This document shows, in pieces, positions 22,124-34,100 of a DNA stretch of 64,000 nt. The position numbers and the translations under genes were made by a program. The DNA lies in NCBI GenBank assembly GCA_009363875.1, contig CM018686.1, positions 2,232,001-2,296,000 of the forward strand. Direction: 5' to 3'. Source of the DNA: Mikania micrantha (taxonomy: Eukaryota; Streptophyta; Magnoliopsida; Asterales; Asteraceae). The notes under the pieces were generated by a model. That model did no database searches and was not told where the DNA came from. It saw nothing but the letters and a program-made list of their open reading frames with translations. The stretch's first letter is position 1. Each line of letters begins with the position of its first letter.

Positions 22124-25100
22124 ATGGCTTTCAAACTATCGCTCACTCCCATTACAGACCTCCAAATCCCCACTATCCACACTCAATTTCTTCAAAAAAT
22201 CCCTGTTTTCCGTTCATCTTCATCATCACCACCATCAATTCAACGGAAGCTTCTGGGTTCTAAGCTCGATTCAAGACGGAAATCGTCTGTTTGTATCACC
22301 AATTCACTGAAACAGGAAACACTTCAGAACCCAACCCTAACTTCAACCCCTCTTGCATCATCTAATCAGCTTGTTCTCGTCATTGGAGGCACCGGAGGAG
22401 TCGGTACGATTGTTTTACCCTAGTGTTCTTAATTGTTGGATAATTTGATTAGTATGCGGAATTGATTATCGTTAATTTCAGATTATTGTTTAGATAATTT
22501 GATTAACTTCCGTGGAGTTGAATTAGGTGTTTGTGCTCTGATTGATCGATCTGAATCGTTAAATATGATTTGTCTGTTTTGTAGTTTTGAGGGTTAGATT
22601 GCTATATTTCGTGCCTGTGTAAGTAATTCAACAATTGGTTACCATTTTGAAAATTGAGGCTAAAATTAAACCATAAAGATGCGAGAACTCTAAGAACCTA
22701 TCTGAAGCATTCTTTATTTGTGTTTTTGACTAAGATTCTAACATGACTATTAGGCTATGTGTAGTGGCAATTGAGTGGGACGTGAACGGGGCAATACGTG
22801 AGGGTAGTCACGACGTGAAGGAAGAAGAAAGGGGAAAAAAAGGGAGATGACGTGGAGTGATGGGGGAGTGATGATAATGTTGGATTAATCTTGATTAATC
22901 TACAAGTTCAAGGGCAGTTTGGTCATTTGTTATTTATGTTTTGTTTTGGATTAAGATTGTTTTGTTTTTTTTCAGCATGTTTTTAGGGATAGAATTTTGA
23001 CTTTTATGTCTTAGTTTTAGTATAAATAGGGGTTAAGTTTTAGGTTAAATTGTACCTCATATTTGATTCAATGAAACCTTTGATTTTCCTGAGTTTATAA
23101 TCTGATCTTGGAGGACACCAGTCTTCAATTGGTATCAGAGCTGTAAAAAGGCTCGATACAGAAGAACGCGTACAGAAGGAGGGTCAATTCAAGGCGCTAA
23201 TCAACAGAGAAGAAGCCGCGGGAATTTATTGCGTGAGGCAATCAAAATTTCGATCAGAACCTGTGCTATTCAGGTTGGAGGGCTCGAAGTTGGGGTTGAT
23301 CGAAATCTGCGAGGGGCTTCAATTAGGGTCATTTGGAAGCTGTGAAGATCTCGATTGGGAAAAAACTCAACTATGTCAGGCTCAAACTTGGATTTGGAAG
23401 CTGTGAGGTCTTCAATCGGGGTTGCCAGGGAGTTGTGAAGACGTCGATTGGAGTAAACTCGACTGGGTTAGAGTCAAAATCGAGTCTGATGGCTGTGAAA
23501 ATTGAACTGTGGTTCGGAAAGAGACTTGCATGGTACAAGGCGAGACCTGTGTGGAACGACACCCTGCGTGGTTAGAATCCTGTGTGGAACAGTTTGAACA
23601 TAACAACCTGTGTGGCTGTTATAGACCTGTGTTGTGGGAGTAGGAGGAGAAGATAACCTGTGTGGACTTGATTAAGGCGTGTGTGGGTTGTGTGTGAGGC
23701 GATTAAGAAGTTTTTGATCCTGTGTGGAGAGTAGAAGAGATGGCAGAAGGAGACCAGCTGGAGCAATTGTGCAGGCTGGAAACCAAGGGAATATACCATT
23801 GCAATGTCCAAAGTTGACTGCTACAAATTATACAAGTTGGTCAATCATGGTGGAACCTATTCTACAAGCATATGGATTGTGAGAAGCCATTAATCCGGTG
23901 AAAGGAGGAGCGGTTAAGGCTAGGAAGAATTTAATGGCAAGAGCTTTCGTGTTTCAAACTCTACCCGAAGATGTTTTGCTTCGAGTGTCAAAGCATAGAC
24001 ATGCAAAGGATGTTTGGGAAGCTATTCGTGCAAGGTATTTGGGGGCTGACAGAGTTCAAAAGGCAAGACTCCAAACTTTAAGATCCGAATTAGAGATGTT
24101 GAAGATGAAGGAAGGTGAATCAGTGGATGAGTTCTCGGGTAAACTTAGTGGAATAGTTACAAAGTTCAAGAGCCTTGGATCAAATTTTGAAGATGAAGTC
24201 GTGGTAAGGAAGTTACTAAATTCATTTCCAAAGAAGTTCTTGCAAATTGTAGCTTCAATAGAACAATATTCGGATCTTGAGACTATGTCTTTTGAAGAGG
24301 CTGTGGGAAGATTGAAGGCGTATGAAGAAAGGATCAAAGACTTTGATGAGAAAAAGAGTGATCAAGAGAAATTATTGATGGCTAAAGGTGAGGAACAAGA
24401 AAGACCAAAGCTAAAGGAATCTAGTTTTGAAAGGTATGATCAAAGTCGTGGGTATAACAATGGTGACCGTGGTAGGGGATATAGAAGAGGGAATGGTAGA
24501 GGAGAGAATGGACGTGGAAGGGGTATTGGACGTGGAGGTTTTAGAGACAAAAGTGAGCTAAAGTGTTAAGAGTGTGGCAAGTATGGACACTTTGCATATG
24601 AATGTCCTAATTGGAATGGAAAAGAGGAGGCAAACTTAACTAGAGTTCAAGAAGAGGATGGACCAGCATTGCTTTGAAGAATGATATTTATCAAGATTAA
24701 GGAGGAGATTGTTGGATTAATCTTGATTAATATACAAGTTCAAGGGCTGTTTGGTCATTTGTTATTTATGTTTTGTTTTGGATTAAGATTGTTTTGTTTT
24801 TTTTCAGCATGTTTTTAGGGATAGAATTTTGACTTTTATGTCTTGGTTTTAGTATAAATAGGGGTTAAGTTTTAGATTAAATTGTACCTCATATTTGATA
24901 CCATAAAAGCTTTGATTTTTCTGAGTTTATAATCTGATCTTGGAGGATACCAGTCTTCAGATAACACATGTGGTGATAATGTGCAGTGATGAGGGGCTGA
25001 TGATGTTGGTTGTTTATGTGGCGCTTACGTGGAGTGATGGGTATGTGACCACTACCCATGGTCTTATAATGACCCTACTTTTGATAATGATAGGATATAT

Positions 25101-28100
25101 TAAGTAGGATGATTATGTCATGTGAATGCATTTAATTTGACACACGCAAATGTGCAGATTTACTGGTGATTTACATATAATAAACATGTACACATTTATT
25201 AATTCACTATGATTCTCTGATCTACACATGTGTACGAAACTTGTCATGTGCAAATTGATTACAGATAGAAATGATTTATATTTTAACAATTATACCATTT
25301 TCATTTAATTATAAATTATAAATTTATGGTTAAGATTAGGTTTCATATCCAACTAAAAGTTTCTATTAGATAACAATGAAAGAATTCACATTTCAAAACT
25401 TTCCTTTAGAAACCATAAGTTTGAATATCATCAATATATCATGGATCTATAATTTGTACCTGCAGGACAATTAGTGGTAGCATCATTGCTAGATCGGGGT
25501 GTTAAATTGCGATTATTTCTCCGAAATCCAGATAAAGCCACTACTCTATTTGGAGAACAGGAAGAGGAGAAGTTGCAGGTCTCTTTTCTTCTGTTTTTAT
25601 TCTTTTACATGTTATAAAAGCACATAAATGGTGGCACCAATATTTATCTTGACATAGAAAAACCAGTTCAAGAAATAAATTTTTATTATATAGTGATTTT
25701 GGTAGGTGATAAAAGGTGACACTCGAAATTCAGAGGATCTTGACCAATCTATGTTTGAGGTTGGTACTCTCAGTTGTTACATGTTTTCTTAACTGTCAGT
25801 TTTCTATAGAAGTGGCAATTTCAATCCATTTACTTATGAATGTCTATTTGATTATGATAATCTCTTATGGGTAGAACAGGTAAAACGTAAAATCTTAGAT
25901 TAAAAGGAAAATGGGTTGAAATTTACTGGAAGTTTATCTTTAACGCATAAATTTATTCCATTTTTTTTTTGGTATAAATAATTTCTGTAATATGTGAATA
26001 AATATTTTTACACAAGTCTGGCAAAATGGACAGGTTGGATAATGAGTCAGAACGGGTTCGGGTCAGGATGAGTGCGGGTCATTATGAGTTTTAAGCAAAA
26101 TCAGTTTGGGTCTAAATGAGTTGTTTTCAAAAGCTTCAATTCAGTTCAAGTTAAAATGGGTTGTAACTAAACAAATGTCTATTTCAAGAATATTTAGTGA
26201 TTTTTTCATCAAACATATTATTGATAATTTCTTACCATTTGAATCCTTTATATTCACATAGTTTTTAGGCTACCCATCTTGACTTGTATTATGTTTAGGG
26301 ATCTTAACCCGTTATATGTTATGGTTCTACCTATTATAACCCAAAATGCAATAATAGTTCATCCAAACCGACCCATTTATCTTGCTTTGGGTCAAGATTG
26401 TCAGATCTATTTGTACATAAAACTTGAGAAGATGTCCAGACCCAACCCAAGCCAACATCTACACGTTTTGACTCAAACCCATTTTAACCGAGGCCCCGAA
26501 CCCAGTTTTACCTGTTACTCAAGACACCCGACCCATCCATTATCTCATCTCAGGTTGTCAGCAATAACCTTGAATTTTTTTTTTTTTACAGGGTGTAACT
26601 CATGTTATTTGCTGCACGGGTACTACAGCCTTTCCATCACGGCGATGGGATGGTGATAACACACCTGAAAGAGTAGGTCTGAATCATACTTGGTAGAAAG
26701 TTGATTACATATATTTTTTGATTCACATAACGCCGTATTATTTAAATTTACACCTTAAAAAAGGTAAATATATTACTGCAGTGGAGCACCATAAATTACC
26801 TAATTATGTGAACATGTTTCCACTCAACCACAAAAACTGCAATGTTTGACTTGACACATAATAAGAATTTTATAACTAATAAAAATTACCTAAAATCCAT
26901 TTAAAAGGACGAGTTTGAAGGAACTTGTGGGTCACAGCCAATTTCACTAATAAGGTAATTTTGCATGTCCACGTCTGTGTATATGTACAATTGCACACAA
27001 GCACGGGCATACACATGTTTATGCAGATAGTTACCATTTATTCAGTGCTAAACAAATTTCTTCATTCATGCTTCGATAACTGCCTTGTAAATCAATGTTA
27101 ATCTGTGTTTATAGATTGGGAAGGCGTGAGAAACCTCGTGTCAGCACTGCCTCGGTCACTGTCGAGAATCATCTTAGTTTCATCAGTAGGTGTAACCAAG
27201 TCTAATGAACTACCATGGAGGTACGTCTATAATTTTAGTGCATGTTATTATTTTCCTCTGTTTCTGAATTAAGAGGGTGTTTGGATTTGTGTTTTGATAG
27301 TGATTATGTGAGACTATGTAGTCAAAATCGGACAATTAGTTATAAATGTGATGTAGAAAACAGTGGTTGAATGCGTTTTTCAGTTGCTTAAAGTTGTAAC
27401 AATCAGATGTTGAGTGACTGACAAATTCTGATTATTAAATGAACAAAGAGATAAAATGACTCTTTTTTAATAAAAGAAGAGACGATTTATGAAACTGTAG
27501 TAAATATATAATAAGTTTAGGAGGAGGTAAAATGTGACTCTATTATTCTGTAATAACAAGCAAGTATGACACTAAATATCCGAAAATATCATTTGACTTC
27601 TAGATAGTTAGACAATCAGAAGCAAAATTTGTTTATCCAAACACTAAAATTCATTAATTTGACATATAATTTGTGTTAACACGCATTATCCAAACACCCT
27701 TTACTAGCGGCTAGCCAACTGTAGCCTTTTCTCTTTATGGAAAATAACTTAAATCCTCCTCTCGTGATTAAGTGTGGAATTTGGGACATGGCATTGGCAT
27801 GAACCAAATACAAAATACGTAGGTTTGGGTCAGTTTCGGGTGGAACCTTAGAATACACTAGCTAAATTGGTTAGACTCAGACCACAACTTGGAGGGTTTG
27901 CAGGTTGACCCATTTATTTATATAACCTTTTCGAAAATTGTTGCGTCGTAACTTAAATTTCTCTAGTATTTTAAGTCAAAACGAAAATTTAAACAGAAAT
28001 GGGAGTTTTGACTTAAACCCATTTATTTATATAACATTTCGTTTTTAGTGTAAATGCAAATGTTATACAGACATTTGTGTTGCTGCTTTTTGGCTGTAAG

Positions 28101-31100
28101 TTTGTGACTTTAGAATAGTAATATTTAAAAAATAAAATAATTTTTTTCCAAAGGTTAACAAGTCATGTTCTTGTCAACCCATGAATACATGAGCAGTGTT
28201 TGGGTTTGAGTGTCTAACATAATATTCATGTTCATGTTGTTTGACCCTCCAATCCATTAACCTTGGTTTTAAATTGCGAAATGTGATCCGATGCGCTTAG
28301 TCCAAAAATCCAATGCGTGATGCGAGTCATGCGACATGTGTGCAATGTGACATGTATACAATGCGTTTGTTAATTAAAAACTTTATAAATCATATGTACA
28401 TAAAAACATCAATTTTCACAAGAATTTAAGAAACACAAAAAAATTATACGTTGATAGCATGATCCTAGACTTGCAAATAATTGTAAAAAAAAAGTTTCCT
28501 CTCCTTTATGCTTAAAAAAGTCGAAATATAGACTCAAAATGCTTGAAAGGTAAAAAAATCAAATTGTTAAATAAAAATGTCTAATTCGGTTAAAAAAAGT
28601 TCATGTCGCATGCATCAAGTGCATTTTGAGATAGCAGCGCATCTTGCAAATTGCGGCGCAACATCGGAAAATCATGTAATCGCGTCGCAACACCCGTTGC
28701 GTTGTGCTCTAGACACCGCATCAGCATATTATGTGCGCAAGATGCGTACAATTTAAAACCAAACAGTGAACATGACCCATAAACACATCTTTTTATAGAG
28801 TACAGCCTGCCTCTTATTTTTCAATCCTTAATTTTTTTCTCCCTTTATTCACCAGCATTATGAATCTATTTGGAGTTCTAAAATATAAGAAGATGGGGGA
28901 GGACTTTGTTATTAAGTCTGGCCTTCCTTATACAATTATAAGGTTCGTTGCTCCTAATGTCATTTCTTTTAATCATATTATTATCAAATTATCTATATAA
29001 ACAAAACCAATTTATAAATAGTGAATATCGCGAGAAAATGATATCTCGCTAGAAATTTATTTTCTCGCGATAAATTCATCTTCTCGCGATAAATTCATTT
29101 GCGTCGTGTTTTTTGCGCGATCAATTCATTTCTCGCGATTTTTCAATGAGTAATTGAGATTTGTCGTGAGAAATTCATTTTTCCCATGATTTTTTCTCGA
29201 GAAATTCGTTTTTCGTTAGAAATTCCTTTAGATAAGTTATTACAATTTCTCATAACATGATAATTGACATGTTGTTTTCTCAGGTTTTCTATTTTAGTTT
29301 TATTTTTCTTTTGTTTTACTTCTTGACTCATAATCACGACTCTTTACCCGTTAATGTTTTTTTTTTCTTTTCAACAAGGGTGTTAAATCTAAGCGGCGAC
29401 ACGTGGGAAGCACCATCTAGTTTACATAATTGCATATGCACATTATGTATTTACTAATGATGATATATTTTTGCAATACTAGGCCTGGTAGGTTGACAGA
29501 TGGACCTTATACATCATATGATCTAAATACTCTGCTCAAAGCTACAGCAGGTGAAAGACGCGCAGTCCTCATTGGTCAAGGTACTTGAATAATTTTAATT
29601 GCCAAATTCTTGATAATTTTTTGTGTTCTTCTTCTTCTTTAAGTGTTGAAATAGATTTATTTTTCTTTTTTATGGTAACCGTGTAACTCATTAGTGAAAA
29701 ACACTTGTTTCCAAATGAGCTTTTTGTTTATATAATTTTTATTTGATAAATATATAGTTATATAAATAATAATTATTAAAATATAAAATTATGATAAAAA
29801 AATTGAATCATATATATAATGTTATATATTTATATTATATTAAAAATATAAATATATATAAAAACTTAATTTTAAAAACATAGAATTAGATTGTTAATTA
29901 GTAATTAAGCTAAGCTTGAGTTTGAGAAATTTCTTATGAGTGAAGCTCAAGCTTTATAAATAAAGCTCTAAACAAGCGGGACTTGAGCTCTCAAGTCGCA
30001 ATACGCCGAGTTTAGGGTCGTCTTGTTTACATCCCTATATTGGTGTATCTGAACCACAAGGCTCAAGTTCAACCTTCCCTAAGATTTGGATTAGTATGCT
30101 CGGCGACTGCCGCCTAGCCGGATCTCTCACATCAGAACACCAATCTTTAGTAAGGTGGTGTTTGTTTTTTCAGATGCAAAATGTATGCGGTCTGCGGACC
30201 ACATCTGCAAACCTCTTTTGCAGAAGAAGTGGACCAAACATCTGCAAGTAGATCTTTTTGAGGTGTTTGTTTTCTGAAAACTTTTAAGCTCTTCCCAACC
30301 CACGACTGCCCCAACCCACCGTCTGCCCCAACCCACACCCCCACCTCGTCAATCATCCTCTTCCCCACCGGCGGTGGAGGAGGCCAGCTGTGGAGGAGAC
30401 GACCGGAAAAGGAGACGACCGCACCCTAGATGACCGAACCCTAGATCTAAAACCCTCGATCGAACCCGCGTGAGAAGGAGACGACCGAACCCTAGATCTA
30501 AAACCCTCGATCGAACCCACGTGAGAAGGAGACGACCGGAAAAGGGGGAAACGCGTACGATTGGAGGTGTGACGGCCGGAAGGCGCGGAGAAGGAGAAGG
30601 CGGTGGAAGGCGCGGCGATGGAAGGCGCGGCGATGGAAGGCGCGGCGGAGGAAGGCGCGGCTGAGGAGGCGCAGCGGTGGGGGAGGCCGGCGGTGGAGGA
30701 GGCCGGCTGTGGAGAAGACCGGCGGTGGGGGAGCCGGCTGTGGAGGAGACCGGCTGTGGGGGAGCCGGTTGTGTAGGGGACTTGGTGGTTGATGAAAGTG
30801 AGAAGAGGTTGGAAGAGCTCAAAAAGAGCTTGCTCCAAGTCTGCGCCAAGAAGAGGTCGAGCAGACCTTTTTTAATGAAATGTCTACGAGAAAATAAACG
30901 GTCTGTAAAGGTCCAACCTCTTCCCGCGTCTGCGCCGCGCAGACATAAGAGGTCACGCAGACCTTTTTGGAAAAAGCAAACACCCCCTAAGTTGTTATAT
31001 AATAGACTAGAACAGACTAGTGGATTATTCTGGGCACATCACGTTCTAAATTTTTGTTTAAGGGTCCGTAAATCGACGTTGCATAAGCCACAACAAAGCT

Positions 31101-34100
31101 CTGAGAACAGTTTGAAAATTTTCTCTAGCGTCACTTTACCCTTAGTCATGTATCCAGATTCCCGTTTACCACGTTTTTAAAATTTTCTCTAGCAAACACC
31201 CCCTATGTTTCTTTTTTTGTTGAGTTTTTAAAATTAAGTTAATGCTGGGAATTCGGTCTAGTAATCAGGTATTCAGGGTGTTTTGGAGGGATAATGAGTG
31301 ATGGGTTGGAGGTGGTTATAGTTTCTTTAGGTGAGGTGCCATACAAGACATAGTAATCAAATTTTCCAGACAGTTCACCAAGGAGCCCGGCATTAGGATC
31401 TCATTTTTCAAATCTTTTCTTTAGCCTACTTTGTGACCCTTTCTTTCTTTTAGGAAGGTCTTCATCATATTCAACTTTTTATGCTTCTTCTAAGCATTCA
31501 TCACAATTGCATACATCATAACAAAAAATGCATGATCCTTTGGTTCGGTCTTTGGTCTTCAATTGGTTGGATCATATTCACCGTAGAAAAAATGCATTGC
31601 CAGTCTTGTGCTGAAAATTTTACTTTCACAAGACCATTTTGATGACGAAAAAACTTAGGGGCTGTTGTAGTCTGAACAAGGGTTGGGTGAATTTGTTCAT
31701 AACTCACGATCCACTGTTCTGGAAGAAGATTTGTTAATTGTTCTCTAGATAATTGTTTTGGAACATACGTGCATGTTGGTGTAGCATTTGAATCAATATC
31801 TATGAATAAAGCATCTCAAAAGTTTTCCAGTCCAATAACCATTATATTCAACAAGTTATTCTGGGCACGGTATACCATCTAATAGTGAAATGTAGCCAGA
31901 AAAGTTATCACTTGAGGGGTTTCTCCTATATGAATTTGTGCTTTCAGGGCTGTCATCAATGACGGATCATTGAGTGGCATATTAAAGTTGGGGTAAAATG
32001 TAATAAAGATTGTTCAGACATTCAATATTGTTTTGGATACTACCAATGCAAGAATGTTGATATTCAACAAACCTTGTATCTACTAGAGCAATAAAAGAGA
32101 ATGTTGGTAACCCTTTTCTTCCATGTATAGTAAGGGCAAGTCTAATAACACCAAAATAGATATGTGTATACCCTTTTGTGCTTGACAAAATCTTGGAACT
32201 TTTGGGGGAAGTGATAAGGTTGCCAAATGTTAGGAATTTGTGGCCAGGAGTTGATGAGAATCAAATTTTGAGGTTTGAACAAACTCTTTGACATATGAAT
32301 TAAAACTTGACCCAATCAACTTTTTGTTTTTTCTGGAAAAGGAATTGAATGGTTTAGAAAATACATTATAAGGATTAACTTAATTCGTATTAGTAATTAT
32401 TATTTTAGAATCTTCAGGGACATAATAGATTTCATAAAGTTGGTCTATTTGAGAGGAGGTTAATTGTCTAAATTGGAATTGGAACGTGGTAAACGAGAAC
32501 CTGGATACATGACTAAGGGTTAAGTGACACTAGAGAAAATTTTCAAACTATCCTAAGAGGTTTGTTGCGAGTTATCCGATGTCGACTTATGGACTCTTAA
32601 ACAACAATTTAGAAAGAACAGTATCCAGAATAATCCACTAGTCTGTTCTATAACAACCTATCAAATATTGGTGTTCTAATGTGAGAGATCCAACATGGCG
32701 ACTATCACTGAGCATACTAATCCAAAGCTTAGGAAAGGTGGAACTTGAGCCTTCTGGCTCTGATATGAGAAACTGAATTCAAATTTAAGACCTCTGATAG
32801 AAGGGACATAGCTAGGGGTGTCCATTTTTCGAATTGGATTCGAAAAACTTGAAATTCGATTTATTTCGAAGCCTAATATACAATTTCGAGTTTGTGTTTT
32901 CAAATTCTATCTGATCTTCGAATTATAAATATTTATATATATGTATATTTTTATTTTATATACAAGTTTAATATATATAAAAACCGAACTTTGTAATAGC
33001 TATCTGTTTAAGATTTAAATTATTTTATGTTATGATGTTTAAAGTTGGTATTAATTTTATTAATAAAACTTTAGACAAACTATTTAAGTAAATTCAAATC
33101 AAAACAACTCAAATTCGATTTGAATTCGAATTTTGAATGCAAATAGAATCAAATTTCGAATTTGATATTGAATTCGAATTTCGAATTCGAATCGAATACG
33201 AATCCTACTCAAAAAATCAAATTTCGAAATTATTCGAGTTGAAATATTTGTGATAATCGAAATTCAATTCGTTGAACACCCCTAACTTAAGCTTGGGGCG
33301 ACCCAACCTATATGGAAGCCTAAAGTGACTCTAAAAATGGGCCTGTCATCAAGATTTGTAGGTTTATCTAAATTTTAGGATTTATTAAGGTTTGTATGTT
33401 CTTCAAGATTCGTGGGTTCGTCGAAATTTAGAAGTTCATCAAGGTTCGTGTTATTGTGTGTTAAGACTTGTTGACCACATCAAGGTTTTTGGGCTTGTCT
33501 AAATTTATAGGTTCATTATGATTTGTAGTCTTTATATTTGTGGTTGTTACAAACTTTGGTAGTGATCTCTTTTTTTATTCATTTCAAATTTCTTGTTAAA
33601 GGTTTTTTTTGCCCTTTTGGAGGCACTTGATCCATACTTTCGATTCCGGTTTGATATATTTTCTTATGTTTTAAGCCCTCTGATTTAACACACAATGTTT
33701 ATGGTTCATAAGGGCCTCAAATTATTGGGGCTTTTTGGATGTAACAATTTCTGTTTGGTGGAAAATTACTTTCTTTTTATATTTGTAATTAATTTACATA
33801 TTTCGTTTGTGATTTATGCTTTTTGTAGCTTTCTTTCATGATTATTTATACTTTTTGTGTCACAATCTCGGATAAAGAATGAGAGTTTTTATCAATTGAA
33901 AACGGGTCTAAATTTTTCTTTGCGCTTTGGGCATCTAACAAAGCCACACTGGCTATGAAGCCCAAACAGCAAACCAAACGCGGTCTTATCAATAACAAGC
34001 CCAATTATACATATATATTCTTAAATTAAGGGCTCTTATTTTTTAGTTGGCCCCAAACTCCCAAAGCACTAGCTTTACCCGATAACTCTTATGGGCCAGC

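Larger units (their letters stand above)
22878..24959 (+). mobile_element. Gag-only LTR retrotransposon (TR-GAG type)
   Basis: Two 250-bp LTRs (22878-23127 and 24710-24959) begin TGTTGGATTAATC, end CCAGTCTTCA and differ at roughly ten positions. An exact 5-bp duplication GATAA flanks the element (22873-22877 and 24960-24964). A primer site TGGTATCAGAGC, complementary to initiator Met tRNA, lies 2 bp after the left LTR, and a purine tract (AAGGAGGAGA) precedes the right LTR. The 2.1 kb element encodes only gag and has no protease, integrase or reverse transcriptase, so it would have moved with enzymes from a related element. This layout has been called TR-GAG. Confidence 0.9.
22753..25063. mobile_element. 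PIF/Harbinger-type MITE in intron 1, split
   Basis: The outer parts 22753-22877 and 24965-25063 form a MITE of about 224 bp. It has ends GGCTATGTGTAGTGG and, from the right, GACCATGGGTAGTGG, and a 3-bp duplication TTA (22750-22752 and 25064-25066). Both halves share ACGTGGAGTGATGGG. The 3-bp TTA duplication suits PIF/Harbinger. A gag-only LTR element later inserted into it. Confidence 0.75.

Noticed and set aside
25870..26570. MITE in intron 3 (GAACAGGTAAAAC ... GTTTTACCTGTT)
   Set aside because: Inverted similarity is short and no target duplication was found, although GGGTCGGGT-type words make an old hAT MITE possible.
30349..30849. Two overlapping minus-strand frames of over 160 codons, Pro/Ser/Arg-rich
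   Set aside because: They overlap in different frames across short tandem repeats of a GC-rich MITE; no domain is visible.
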